A stretch of 64,000 bases of DNA from Paenibacillus illinoisensis NBRC 15959 (GTDB lineage: Bacteria; Bacillota; Bacilli; Paenibacillales; Paenibacillaceae), in assembly GCF_004000925.1 (NCBI RefSeq), contig NZ_BIME01000015.1:62001-126000 (forward strand). Reading direction: 5' to 3'. A program made the translations under genes and the position numbers. Positions 1 to 8,788 of this stretch are shown piece by piece. How positions within the stretch are numbered: the first letter of the stretch is position 1; every line of letters starts with the position of its first letter. The notes under the pieces are model-generated. The model was not told where the DNA came from and made no database searches. It saw only the letters and a program-made list of their open reading frames with translations.

Positions 1-261
1 GATGATCGTGTTGTAGAAACCGAGCATGAGCTGCTGGCTTTTGAAAATGGAGATGTACGCTTTGATGTTAAAGTCCACCGGGAACAGCCACACTTGACCG
101 GATGTAACGGCTCGTGAAGAGCTGAATGAAGAACTGATGATATACAAGAGGGGGTAAAATACCGTTAACAGTATGGCGAACAGAAAGATATAGTTGAGTG
201 TCATGAAGATGCGGTCACCGAGCGGATCCTTGATCCGGTTACGATTAAACAGGTTGAACAT
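1..261 (-). CDS. Carbohydrate ABC transporter permease (LplC/MalG type), partial
   Basis: N-terminal 87 residues of an integral-membrane sugar permease; the rest lies beyond the window edge. It begins MFNLFNRNRIKDPLGDR, then a first membrane segment (about residues 24-44, LNYIFLFAILLTVFYPLLYI) followed by a Ser-rich periplasmic-side loop, the usual start of the second permease in LplB/LplC pairs. An AAAGGAGG ribosome binding site precedes the ATG. It starts 15 nt after the stop of the preceding permease, so the two are almost certainly co-transcribed and form a heterodimeric channel. The binding protein for this pair is not in view and probably lies beyond the left end. Confidence 0.9.
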   Translation of the reverse strand, partial: MFNLFNRNRIKDPLGDRIFMTLNYIFLFAILLTVFYPLLYIISSSFSSSRAVTSGQVWLFPVDFNIKAYISIFKSQQLMLGFYNTII

Positions 262-276
262 GGATGAGCTCCTCCT

Positions 277-1254
277 TTACCACAAGCTGTTCTGGGATAC
301 TTTGCGGGAAATGCCGTTGACGATGATCAGCAGGATCAGATTGATAACGGAGTTGAACAACCCTACTGCCGAGGAGAAGCTGAAATTTGCACCGATCAGA
401 CCGACCTTGTACACATACGTAGAGATGACCTCCGATGCGCTTGTGTTGAGCGGATTCTGCATCAGATATATTTTTTCAAAGCCGACACCCATAATGCTGC
501 CCAAACTCAGAATCAGCATGATAACGGTGACTGGAACGAGCGTTGGAAGGTCGATATGCCATATTTTTCGAAGCCTTGAAGCCCCGTCCATCTTCGCTGC
601 CTCATACAGCGATGGATCAACACCAGCAAGAGCGGCGATGTATATGATGGATGAATATCCCATGCCCTGCCATACACCGGACCAGACATAGATGGATTTG
701 AAGTATTCCGGAATGCCCATGAAGTTGGTCATCGGGAAGCCGAGCAGCGTGAACAGCTTGTCTACCACGCCCACATGCGGGGACAGCATCAGAATAATAA
801 TGGATACCATCACGACCGTGGAGATAAAATGCGGAGCGTAGGTGACCATCTGGACGGTCTTCTTAAAGTAACCCGTTCGGATCTCATTCAGCGCCAGCGC
901 AAGCAGGATCGGAATGGGGAATCCGGCGATCAGGGAGTAGAAGCTGATGCCGATCGTATTTTTGATCAGGAGCCAGAAGTTGGGGGATTCGAAGAATGCC
1001 TCGAAGTGTTTGAATCCGACCCAGGGGCTTCCCCAGATTCCTTTGACTACACTAAAATCCTTAAAGGCAATCTGTACCCCAACCATGGGGATGTACTTGA
1101 AGATCAACAGATACAACACGGGAGGCAGAACGAGCAGATAGAGCTCCCAATGCTTCTTGAGGCTTTTGATGAATGGATGCTGCCTTTTGGGCTCCACCTG
1201 ATTCCTTTGCTGGAGTTCCAGGTTGGCGGGTATGCTTTCCGTAGCTCGACTCAT
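277..1254 (-). CDS. Carbohydrate ABC transporter permease (LplB/UgpA type)
   Basis: Inner-membrane channel subunit for oligosaccharide import, 325 residues. The segment ELYLLVLPPVLYLLIFKYIPM is the first helix, and the EAA loop that docks the ATPase is visible as YEAAKMDGASRLRKIWHIDLP near residue 220. I start at the ATG at 1254, eight bases after AGAAGGAG; an upstream in-frame GTG lies inside that binding site. It is the first gene of a permease pair. It is separated by about 310 nt from the fucosidase upstream, so it may have its own promoter or be read through from the glycosidase genes. The pairing with fucosidase and galactosidase genes suggests a fucosylated or galactosylated oligosaccharide substrate, but that is inference. 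Confidence 0.93.
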   Translation of the reverse strand: MSRATESIPANLELQQRNQVEPKRQHPFIKSLKKHWELYLLVLPPVLYLLIFKYIPMVGVQIAFKDFSVVKGIWGSPWVGFKHFEAFFESPNFWLLIKNTIGISFYSLIAGFPIPILLALALNEIRTGYFKKTVQMVTYAPHFISTVVMVSIIILMLSPHVGVVDKLFTLLGFPMTNFMGIPEYFKSIYVWSGVWQGMGYSSIIYIAALAGVDPSLYEAAKMDGASRLRKIWHIDLPTLVPVTVIMLILSLGSIMGVGFEKIYLMQNPLNTSASEVISTYVYKVGLIGANFSFSSAVGLFNSVINLILLIIVNGISRKVSQNSLW

Positions 1255-1567
1255 TTGCGTCACTCCTTCTACACCTCAAGTGTAATAATACATTACATTT
1301 AATTCGCTAAAACATCCTGTTTTTCGATCAAATTGATGTTTTGACGCTAACCGTGTTAGTAATAGTATCAGGTAGCGCTTTCTTAATTCGATAGTACATG
1401 GAACCTTGTTTTTTGATCAATTCGTAATTTTCTCCCACCTCTCCATATTCCATAAACCCTTGCGGCACAAGCATTTATGCGCCTTTATTATCAGGAATCC
1501 CACCTCCCTATGCTTAAATACAAAAATCCCGGAGGCCCTGATTGCTCCCCCGGAATTCACATGCCAT
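1255..1567. other. Intergenic region between fucosidase and permease pair
   Basis: About 310 nt without a credible gene. The fucosidase terminator sits at its right edge. The rest is AT-rich and may hold a permease promoter on the minus strand, but I see no convincing -35/-10 pair and no copy of the structured repeat found elsewhere. Confidence 0.5.
1522..1557 (-). terminator. Rho-independent terminator after GH29
   Basis: On the minus strand AATTCCGGGG pairs with CTCCGGGATT (one T-G wobble and one end wobble) and is followed by TTTTTG, about 10 nt after the fucosidase stop codon. Confidence 0.65.
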
Positions 1568-2980
1568 CTACCCACTTGTTAACAATTTGAACGTATGCGT
1601 GATCGGTGCTGTCCCAGAAACCTCAGATGGCGGCAGATCGACAACGAGTCCATTCTCCGTCTGCTGATACGAAATTACGTCATTGGTACCCACGAGTTCG
1701 ACTCGCTCTACTTTTTCCAAATAAGGGATGATGACTTGTGCTTCTACTGCTTCGTTCTCGTTTCTGTATAAACGGAAGGCGTACACGGTGTTGATATCTT
1801 CCTTCTGCGTAAAGGCCCAATCCTTCGTAAAATAAGGTCCGCAGATCCGGGTTCCATAGATCCCTTCACCGTGGGTGTTGAGCCATTCACCAAGTGCCTT
1901 GATGCCCCTCACTGCCCCTTTGGGAAGGCGACCATCCGGCTGCGGTCCAACATTCAGCGCCAGGTTGCCGCCCTTGGACACTACTTCCAGCAAAATATGC
2001 GCCAGCTGTCTTCCCGATTTATATTGGTCATCAAATCCGAAGGCGAAGGAATTACCCACTGTGATGCAGCTCTCCCAAGGGATATTCATCGGGTGTTCCG
2101 GGATGGTCTGCTCTGGGGTAACAATATTCTCGTATGCTCCACCTACGGTGCGGTCTGCTGACAGAAGCCATGGCTGAGTTGTCTGACGTGCCCGCTCCAC
2201 AACTTCTCCCAGCCGGATATCCTGGCCGTGGCGACCCTCTCGCACCCAACCGGCGTCCAGCCATAGACATTCGATCCGGCCATAATTCGTCAGCAGCTCC
2301 ATGATCTGCTCATGTGTGAACTCCACGAATTTCTCCCACAGCCACGGGTACTTGTGGGGATCGTACGATGGTCCGCGCCACATGTGGCTTCCCCGCTCCA
2401 TTCCAGGTGCCCAATAATACGGGGTATGCCAGTCCGCTTTGGAGAAATACGCCGAGATCCCCAGCCCTTTGGCCCGGAATGCGTCAAAGAGTACTCTACA
2501 GATGTCCGCATATTTATGGGTATGAAACGGGGTATCCTTGCCCGTGATCCGATAATCGGTCGTATGGGTGTCCCACATGCAGAAACCGTCGTGGTGCTTC
2601 GTCGTGAACAAGAAGTATTTGAAGCCATTGTCTGCTGCCATCTGTGCCCATTCTTCGGGTTGGAAACGGATCGGATTAAAGGTTTTGTTCAGATCGAAAT
2701 ATTCCCGCTTGAAATGCTCCATGTCGTCCGTCCAGTCGATGTCATCACGCGACCAATCGCCATCCTCATCGCTCAGTGCCCAGGACTCCACGAGTCCAAG
2801 CTGGGAATAGGGGCCCCAGTGCATCATCAGCCCCAGCTTCTGGTCCTTGAACCACTCCAGCCGCTCAAGGAGCAGCGGATCTTCCGGCTTGACCCATTCT
2901 TCCTCTTTGCTAAAATGGTGTACCCCGGCTTCAACGACCTGTTCTTCCTGTTCCAGCACCACGTCTTTGGTTTCGCTCAT
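1568..2980 (-). CDS. Alpha-L-fucosidase, glycoside hydrolase family 29
   Basis: Retaining exo-fucosidase, 470 residues, cytoplasmic (no signal peptide). GH29 barrel signatures are present: HWG at 54-56, the substrate-binding TTKHHDGFCMW at 126-136 and the nucleophile motif LWLDAGW with Asp242. The reading frame is open for 39 more codons upstream, but the ATG at 2980 is preceded by AAAGGAG with a 9-nt spacer, and the extension runs into the structured repeat (copy A), so the short form is preferred. It is the second GH29 in this cluster and lies between the Gfo/Idh oxidoreductase and the permeases. The acid/base residue is not conserved in GH29 sequence and I do not assign it. Substrate linkage cannot be read from the sequence. 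Confidence 0.93.
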   Translation of the reverse strand: MSETKDVVLEQEEQVVEAGVHHFSKEEEWVKPEDPLLLERLEWFKDQKLGLMMHWGPYSQLGLVESWALSDEDGDWSRDDIDWTDDMEHFKREYFDLNKTFNPIRFQPEEWAQMAADNGFKYFLFTTKHHDGFCMWDTHTTDYRITGKDTPFHTHKYADICRVLFDAFRAKGLGISAYFSKADWHTPYYWAPGMERGSHMWRGPSYDPHKYPWLWEKFVEFTHEQIMELLTNYGRIECLWLDAGWVREGRHGQDIRLGEVVERARQTTQPWLLSADRTVGGAYENIVTPEQTIPEHPMNIPWESCITVGNSFAFGFDDQYKSGRQLAHILLEVVSKGGNLALNVGPQPDGRLPKGAVRGIKALGEWLNTHGEGIYGTRICGPYFTKDWAFTQKEDINTVYAFRLYRNENEAVEAQVIIPYLEKVERVELVGTNDVISYQQTENGLVVDLPPSEVSGTAPITHTFKLLTSG

Positions 2981-3030
2981 CCCGTTCATCTCCTTTGGAT
3001 TAGATGTCATAAGCTGAATAAATAGCTTTA

Positions 3031-3168
3031 CCCTGGGCCACTGCGCGGTCAGAACCATCTTTCGATCGCTGTTACCCCCGGATTTTTTTGAATTCACTTT
3101 ATAATTGATGGAAATCCGGGGATAAACGCGAGCGCTTCGCTTCTCCAGATTGGTTCTGCCCTCTCCGT
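3031..3168 (-). repeat. Structured intergenic repeat, copy A (putative leader RNA)
   Basis: Folded as minus-strand RNA: closing stem CAGAACCA (3050-3057) with TGGTTCTG (3151-3158), 8 perfect pairs; long hairpin CCCCGGATTT (3076-3085) with AAATCCGGGG (3112-3121), 10 perfect pairs; short hairpin GCGA/TCGC (3128-3140). It starts 69 nt upstream of the fucosidase ATG and reads in the same direction. Similar elements occur at about 4.5, 14.1 and 45.4 kb. Confidence 0.8.
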
Positions 3169-3228
3169 TAACGTGTAACGGTTTAGTTCAACTAAGAAAG
3201 ACATATTAAGTCCTGTTACTTCGTAATA

Positions 3229-3252
3229 CAGATTGGTTCTGCACTCTCCGTT
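3229..3252 (-). repeat. Partial second copy of the repeat's distal box
   Basis: 24 nt matching 3146-3169 of copy A at 23 of 24 positions, 83 nt further from the fucosidase gene. The sequence after it (GTTCAGTTCAAC) also resembles that after copy A (GGTTTAGTTCAAC). No hairpins of the full element accompany it. Confidence 0.7.
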
Positions 3253-3289
3253 TTGGCTTAAACGTTCAGTTCAACAAATAAGGGCATTA

Positions 3290-4348
3290 TTACAGTGAAA
3301 TTTCGCGTCCCTCGCGTGCTGACTCGTAAATGGCACAGAGCATTTTCATCACTTCCACGCCGTCCTCTACCGGACTAAGCGTCTCCTTCCGGCCCTGTGT
3401 GCTGTCGATAAAATGGTTGATTTCATTGCGGAACGAGCCCATAAAATCGAAGGATTTGAAATCCACCTGCGGGGTCATGTTCAAAATGGTATTGAATTTC
3501 TCGCCAATGATCGAGATTTCTGGCTCCAGTTCGGCACCACCCTTGTCACCGTACAGTTTGACCGAGGTTTCATCCGCTTTGGCATGAAGCGTGAAGCTGA
3601 CATCTACGAGCAGACTTGCCCCATTTTCAAAACGAATCAGGGCATTCGCCATGTCCTCAACAGTGTTCTGGTCAGCGTCATAGTCTGCGGCTTTGTAAAA
3701 GGACAGATTCTTGATATGGGCACGATTGCCGAGTCGATTGGATACGTTGGCAGAAACGGATTTCACCTTCGGTCTGCCCATCAGATACCAACAAATATCA
3801 ATGACATGTACGCCAATATCAATCAGCGGACCGCCGCCGGAGCGATTAATATCCGAGAACCAGCCGCCCGGGTTACCGAGGCGACGCAGGCTGGATGCTT
3901 TGGCATAATAGATCTCGCCCAGCTCACCTGCATCAATGAACTTCTTCAGAATCTGCGCATTGTCGCTATAGCGGCGTACAAAACCGACCTGCAGCAGCTT
4001 GCCGCTGCGATGAACGGCTTTCTCTACTTCGAGGGCATCTTCTACGGTTTGGCATAGCGGCTTCTCACACAGCACGTTTTTGCCCGCGTCCAGTGCGGCA
4101 ATGCTGATCTCTGCATGAGAATCATTCCATGTACAGATGCTGACGGAATGAATCTCGGGCAAGGCCAGCAGTTCCTTGTAATCCGTGAATACATGAGTTG
4201 CATCATATTTTTTCGCCATGTCTGCGGCACGTGCTTCATTCAGGTCGCATATGGCGTATATTTCAACGTCTGGATTACTGGCATAGGCTTGCAGGTGGCA
4301 ATCGGATATTGATCCGGCACCGATAACGGCGACTTTCAATTTGGACAT
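3290..4348 (-). CDS. Gfo/Idh/MocA family NAD(P)-dependent oxidoreductase
   Basis: Sugar or inositol dehydrogenase-like enzyme, 352 residues. The N-terminal Rossmann motif is VAVIGAGSISDCHLQAY (residues 6-22) and the family EKP motif is NVLCEKPLCQT near residue 90-100, whose lysine normally contributes to catalysis. The C-terminal half is the usual alpha/beta substrate domain with RSGGGPLIDIGVHVIDICWY. GGAGGG precedes the ATG at 4348. It sits downstream of a sugar isomerase/epimerase gene, the common pairing in inositol and rare-sugar catabolism, and copy D of the structured repeat lies 73 nt upstream of its start. The exact substrate is unknown. Confidence 0.92.
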   Translation of the reverse strand: MSKLKVAVIGAGSISDCHLQAYASNPDVEIYAICDLNEARAADMAKKYDATHVFTDYKELLALPEIHSVSICTWNDSHAEISIAALDAGKNVLCEKPLCQTVEDALEVEKAVHRSGKLLQVGFVRRYSDNAQILKKFIDAGELGEIYYAKASSLRRLGNPGGWFSDINRSGGGPLIDIGVHVIDICWYLMGRPKVKSVSANVSNRLGNRAHIKNLSFYKAADYDADQNTVEDMANALIRFENGASLLVDVSFTLHAKADETSVKLYGDKGGAELEPEISIIGEKFNTILNMTPQVDFKSFDFMGSFRNEINHFIDSTQGRKETLSPVEDGVEVMKMLCAIYESAREGREISL

Positions 4349-4421
4349 TGTGCTGATCCCTCCATCGTTTTCATAAGAATGGACTCAATTAATTATAATT
4401 TTGGCTTAACGTAACGACGGT

Positions 4422-4545
4422 GAATGCTTGGACTTTCGGCCGCTGTTGTCTGCCAATTTCTTTTATCGACCGCTCTGGCGGTTGAAATCTGCAGACAAAG
4501 GCGGTCGCTTCCGCTCCTACAGTTCCAAGCTTCCCCTCTGTTACT
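4422..4545 (-). repeat. Structured intergenic repeat, copy D (divergent)
   Basis: Same architecture as copies A-C with changed sequence: closing stem GCTTGGA (4426-4432) with TCCAAGC (4524-4530), extendable by GAA/TTC past a one-base bulge; long hairpin GTCTGC..ATTTC (4448-4460) with GAAAT..GCAGAC (4484-4496) capped by ACCGC/GCGGT (4469-4482); short hairpin GCGG/CCGC (4501-4514). It begins 73 nt upstream of the Gfo/Idh start codon, same orientation as the gene. Confidence 0.75.
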
Positions 4546-4595
4546 CACGCCTTCTTTAGAATTTGATTCAATTTATTTAAAACAAGTACTCTGCC

Positions 4596-5462
4596 CTATG
4601 CCTCTTCCCATAGGCGGCGAACGTTATCCATCGCAATGCGTGAGGCGGTTTGGCAATTTTCCATGCCCTCGAATTCAACCGAGATGTATCCGTCATACCC
4701 GGATTGTTTCAGTACACGGAACACCTCAGGCATGTCGATATCGCCATGGCCTACAATAGCACCGCGCAGGTAATTGCCGTGCGAAGTTTGGAACCAGCCT
4801 TCACCGGGATTCCGGTACGAAGATCTCCAGTAGAAGTCCTTGGCGTGCACAATCGACGCGTATGGAATGTTATTTTTCACGGCACTCACCGGATCTTCAT
4901 CCACACAGAGAAAATTACCGACATCCAGCGTAGTCTTAAAATTTTCCCGTGCCGTTTCATGCAGCAAACGCTGAATTCGCTCGCTGGACTGCACATAGTA
5001 CCCGTGATTCTCTACACTCGTTGTAATTCCGAAGCCTGCTGCATAATCGGCAATTCGCTGACAGGCCTGCACCAGTACCGGCAGGTCCTTCTCAAACTGC
5101 GCTACAGTCCCTTCTTCGGCCGGACGAAAAGCTACATCATGACGCATAAGCTTAACACCCAGCGCAGCAGCCACATCCACATGCCGCATCACATTCTGAA
5201 TCTCTTGCTCCAGCGCATCGGCGTCCTCCTGTACAGCGAAGTTTGCGCCAATCGCATAATTGGAAATGTCGATTCCGACCTCTTCTGCAGTATGTTTAAT
5301 TTCATCAATCAACTCCGGATTGTCGATCAGACTGAATCCCATCGGTACAATTTCCACATGCTCACCGCCATGGCCCGCGATAAATCGGATGGCATCCGGC
5401 ACGGTCAATTCATTGCGATCAAGTGCCTGCTGCAAACTGTAGGTACTAAGTCCAACTTTCAT
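4596..5462 (-). CDS. Sugar phosphate isomerase/epimerase (xylose isomerase-like TIM barrel)
   Basis: 288-residue AP-endonuclease-2/IolE-like TIM barrel. It starts MKVGLSTYSLQQALDRNELT, contains the metal-site segments TSVENHGYYVQSS (Glu and His), FKTTLDVGNFLC (Asp) and SIVHAKDFYW (His), and ends with YISVEFEGMENC (Glu), the positions where this superfamily binds a divalent metal. GAGGTG lies ahead of the ATG at 5462. Members interconvert keto-sugars or 2-keto-inositols; the substrate here is not determined. It lies between the beta-galactosidase and the Gfo/Idh gene and is probably part of the same pathway. Confidence 0.88.
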   Translation of the reverse strand: MKVGLSTYSLQQALDRNELTVPDAIRFIAGHGGEHVEIVPMGFSLIDNPELIDEIKHTAEEVGIDISNYAIGANFAVQEDADALEQEIQNVMRHVDVAAALGVKLMRHDVAFRPAEEGTVAQFEKDLPVLVQACQRIADYAAGFGITTSVENHGYYVQSSERIQRLLHETARENFKTTLDVGNFLCVDEDPVSAVKNNIPYASIVHAKDFYWRSSYRNPGEGWFQTSHGNYLRGAIVGHGDIDMPEVFRVLKQSGYDGYISVEFEGMENCQTASRIAMDNVRRLWEEA

Positions 5463-5568
5463 ACTTCACCTCATCCTCTCTTGTAGTCGATGACCATACC
5501 CAACGTATACCTTTTTCCGGATGGCTCGACAATTCCCAATAATCGTTTGCTATGCTTTTTTCCTTTTC

Positions 5569-7326
5569 CTAGCCCAAATCTGCCTTATTTACAAAAGTTA
5601 CTGCCTGATCGGTCGTCTTATGCAGCTCAAACACGATGATTTCATTTACACCTTGGCGCAGCAGCGGCGCAGGGACGTACAAGGTTTTTTGCGGCCCCTT
5701 ATCCCAATATCGCCCCAGATTGAAGCCGTTTACATAAACGACACCCTTGGTCCAATGGTCCAGTCGCAGAAAGGTATCCTGCGCTTCATTTACTTGAAAG
5801 TTCCCCCGGTAAAATGCCGGACCTTCAATATCAGAAGATCGTTCGCCGAATTGCAATCCTGATAGATCCGTCAGCGGCAGACAATGAATCGTCCAATCGA
5901 ACAGAAATTGAAAGCCATGACGTACTCCCTCTGTAATGCCCTTCGGATCTCTCAGGTAAGGTCCATAGTTGATTCGCCCCATGTTTTCAACAAGGATCGT
6001 AATGTCCGCACCCTCTACTGGCACTTCAAAGGATACTGACAAAGCATCGTTCCAGCGTTCCAGCACGCCCTGGAATTGACCATCCACAAACACCAGCGCA
6101 CGGTCATGCACCTCTTGAACCACCAGCTCCTGTCGCTCTCTGGGCCCGGAAATTCGGGTTTGGTACAAAATAAATCCATAATCCTGTCCGAGCTTTTCCA
6201 TCGGTTCGGGATTGGTTCGCTGAACAGGGATTGAGATTTGGTCCACCTGTCTCAGCAGTTCGGCCTGTTCCGTCAACTTCACTTGACCGTAGGCAAAGGT
6301 GCCCTTTGATTCAGGCAGCACAAGCTCTCCCATATCGCGGCCGCTATAACGGGCAATAAGATTACGTACTGCATGGAATTTTGCTGTCGGCTCCCCTGAT
6401 TCACTGAGCAGAGAATCGTAATCATAACTTGTTATCGTAGGCTCGTATTGATTCTTTTGCTGACAATTGGCCCCGTTGTAGAATCCGAAGTTTGTTCCAC
6501 CATGGAACATATAAAAGTTAACTGAAGCTCCTTCGCGCAGCATCTCTTCAAATACACCGGCTACATCTTCTGCATCACGAGTGTGATGTGACTCTCCCCA
6601 ATGATCAAACCAACCGTTCCAGTATTCCATACACATCAATGGTTCTTCGGCTTGATATGTGCGCAGCTTGTCAAAGGCCCCTTGCGTCCCTGAGCCAAAA
6701 TTGACCGTAGCCAGGTGTCCCGGCACTGATCCAGCCTGCAGCATGTGGTCTGTCGGTCCGTCCGAGGTAAAGAGCAGTACATCGACACCACGCCGCACCA
6801 TGCCGTCGCGCAAATATTTCAGGTAACTCGCATCATTTCCGAAGCTGCCATATTCGTTTTCGATCTGCATCGCGATGATTGGTCCGCCTTGGGTGCTGAG
6901 GAACGGGTGCAATTTGGGCAAAAGCACATCATAATAGCGGTCCACACTCGCCAGAAACTGCTCATCATTACATCGAAGACGTATGGCATCATCAGCCAGC
7001 AGCCAGGAAGGCAATCCCCCGAATTCCCATTCGGCACATATATAAGGACTCGGACGGACAATCACATACAAACCCACATCTGCTGCAATTTGAATAAAAC
7101 CCTCCAGATCCGCCATGCCCTCAAAACGATACTGTCCCGGCTGTGGTTCATGGAAATTCCATGGCACGTATGTCTCCACGGTATTCAATCCGCAAGCCTT
7201 CAGCTTCAGCAGCCGATCCTCCCAATATTCGGGGACTACCCTGAAATAATGGATGGCTCCTGAACAAATTTGAACAGGCTTGTTATCATACATGAATTGT
7301 GAACCTTGATAAGTCAAAACCGCCAT
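5569..7326 (-). CDS. Beta-galactosidase, glycoside hydrolase family 35
   Basis: Removes terminal beta-galactose; 585 residues, the compact size of bacterial GH35, without a signal peptide, so intracellular. The GH35 signature GGPIIAMQIENEYG (148-160) carries acid/base Glu158, and the nucleophile is Glu234 in MCMEYWNGWFDHWG. The C-terminal part (from about 380) has the beta-jelly-roll domains, including YVNGFNLGRYW near the end. GAGGTG precedes the ATG. Only one base separates it from the upstream GH29 stop, so the two are translated from one message. Together the two would strip fucose and galactose from a branched oligosaccharide. Confidence 0.95.
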   Translation of the reverse strand: MAVLTYQGSQFMYDNKPVQICSGAIHYFRVVPEYWEDRLLKLKACGLNTVETYVPWNFHEPQPGQYRFEGMADLEGFIQIAADVGLYVIVRPSPYICAEWEFGGLPSWLLADDAIRLRCNDEQFLASVDRYYDVLLPKLHPFLSTQGGPIIAMQIENEYGSFGNDASYLKYLRDGMVRRGVDVLLFTSDGPTDHMLQAGSVPGHLATVNFGSGTQGAFDKLRTYQAEEPLMCMEYWNGWFDHWGESHHTRDAEDVAGVFEEMLREGASVNFYMFHGGTNFGFYNGANCQQKNQYEPTITSYDYDSLLSESGEPTAKFHAVRNLIARYSGRDMGELVLPESKGTFAYGQVKLTEQAELLRQVDQISIPVQRTNPEPMEKLGQDYGFILYQTRISGPRERQELVVQEVHDRALVFVDGQFQGVLERWNDALSVSFEVPVEGADITILVENMGRINYGPYLRDPKGITEGVRHGFQFLFDWTIHCLPLTDLSGLQFGERSSDIEGPAFYRGNFQVNEAQDTFLRLDHWTKGVVYVNGFNLGRYWDKGPQKTLYVPAPLLRQGVNEIIVFELHKTTDQAVTFVNKADLG

Positions 7327-7327
7327 G

Positions 7328-8788
7328 CTACACCTCTCCCCCCTCGCTCAGATATACACCCAGCCTGGACAACGTCGGGTACCATCTGGATTGATGAATG
7401 GTTAGTCGAACCCTTCTCGATGTGACCCTCGGAAAGCGACAAATTCGTTTGTACCCTACAACCGTACCGGTATATATCTCATCCCAGGTGCCGTCTGGCC
7501 TGCTAACCTGCAATGTAAAACGCTCAATCCGTTGACCTATCTGGATATGTTCCATTAACACAACCCGGTCAAACATTGTCTCCGTTAGCAAATCCACCTC
7601 AACCCACGCCTGCTCCGTTCCTTCGCGCGGACACCAATACGTATCCTGCTGTTCACTCAGCACTTGCAAGACTTCATGTTGTTCATCCATCGTCTCTGAT
7701 GCTTCAGCCTGTGCATGCAATGCCAGGTTTTCCTGAAACGTGGTACGCAGAACATCTCCGAGCTCCTGCAGCCGTTCCACATCCCGTTCGTGAATAAGGC
7801 CACGCGTATTCGGCGGCAGGTTGAGCAGAAAACTGGCGTTGCCGCCTACGGAGCCGTAGTAAACGGTAAGCAGCTCTTCTAGCGTTTTGACCTGGGTATC
7901 CTCGCTTGCATGATAGAACCATCCTGGACGAATGGATGTATTCACCTCGGCAGGGTACCAGATCAGCTCGTCACCTAGGTCACGGATGACCTCTCTGCTT
8001 CCCAAATCACTGTCCTGCGTATTGACCCTTCTGGCAAACTCCCCATCATCCACCTGCTGGGATTGCTCCTGAATCTTCTCATTATCCTGCATATGCGCCG
8101 GCACAACACTCCATTCCGAATCCCGTGTATGACCAGCCTCGTTGCCGCACCAGCGGACATCCGGGCCGCATACCGAGATCACAGCTTCCGGCTGGAGTTC
8201 CCGAATAAGCGCATAGTAAGCGTCCCAGTCGTAGACCTGCCTTTTGCCATTCGCACCTTCGCCGCATGCTCCGTCAAACCACACACAGAAGATATCGCCA
8301 TAATTGGTGAGCAGCTCGCGCAGCTGATGGAGGAAAAACTCGTTATACCTCTCTGAATCCCCGTATGATGCCTCATGACGATCCCAAGGGGACAAATAAA
8401 TGCCAAATTTCAATCCGCCCTCACGGCAGGCATCGGCCACTTCTTTTACCAGATCACCTGTGCCGCTTCTCCACGGACTGGCCGCGACTGTATGCTCGGT
8501 AAACTGACTTGGCCACAAACAAAACCCGTCATGATGCTTGCATGTCAGGATCAATCCCTTCATACCTGCCGCCTTACACGTCTCTACCCATTGCTCTGCG
8601 CTGAGCTCCGAAGGATTGAAGATTGCTGGACTTTCTTCGCCAGTCCCCCATTCGCGATCCGTGAATGTATTTACCGTAAAATGAATAAAGGCGTAGAACT
8701 CCATCTCCTGCCATTCCAGCTGGCGCTTGGAAGGACTGACTTGTGCTGCAGCCTTGACCCAATCGGCTGCTTGCAGTCCATGACTCAT
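7328..8788 (-). CDS. Alpha-L-fucosidase, glycoside hydrolase family 29 (second)
   Basis: 486-residue GH29 enzyme distinct from the one at 1.6-3.0 kb. It has KHHDGFCLW at 84-92 and nucleophile Asp172 in VWFDGACGEG. The GDIFCVWFDGA stretch and a C-terminal beta-sandwich (about 350-486, with the segment RFPRVTSRRVRLTIHQS) resemble the 1,3/1,4-linkage-specific subgroup of GH29 rather than the broad-specificity one, an inference from layout only. Its ATG overlaps the cutC stop by four bases (ATGA), which implies translational coupling. No signal peptide is present. Confidence 0.93.
   Translation of the reverse strand: MSHGLQAADWVKAAAQVSPSKRQLEWQEMEFYAFIHFTVNTFTDREWGTGEESPAIFNPSELSAEQWVETCKAAGMKGLILTCKHHDGFCLWPSQFTEHTVAASPWRSGTGDLVKEVADACREGGLKFGIYLSPWDRHEASYGDSERYNEFFLHQLRELLTNYGDIFCVWFDGACGEGANGKRQVYDWDAYYALIRELQPEAVISVCGPDVRWCGNEAGHTRDSEWSVVPAHMQDNEKIQEQSQQVDDGEFARRVNTQDSDLGSREVIRDLGDELIWYPAEVNTSIRPGWFYHASEDTQVKTLEELLTVYYGSVGGNASFLLNLPPNTRGLIHERDVERLQELGDVLRTTFQENLALHAQAEASETMDEQHEVLQVLSEQQDTYWCPREGTEQAWVEVDLLTETMFDRVVLMEHIQIGQRIERFTLQVSRPDGTWDEIYTGTVVGYKRICRFPRVTSRRVRLTIHQSRWYPTLSRLGVYLSEGGEV

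Noticed and set aside
2981..3097. N-terminal extension of the first fucosidase to 509 residues.
   Set aside because: It runs into the structured repeat, has no GH29 homology, and a good ribosome binding site marks 2980.
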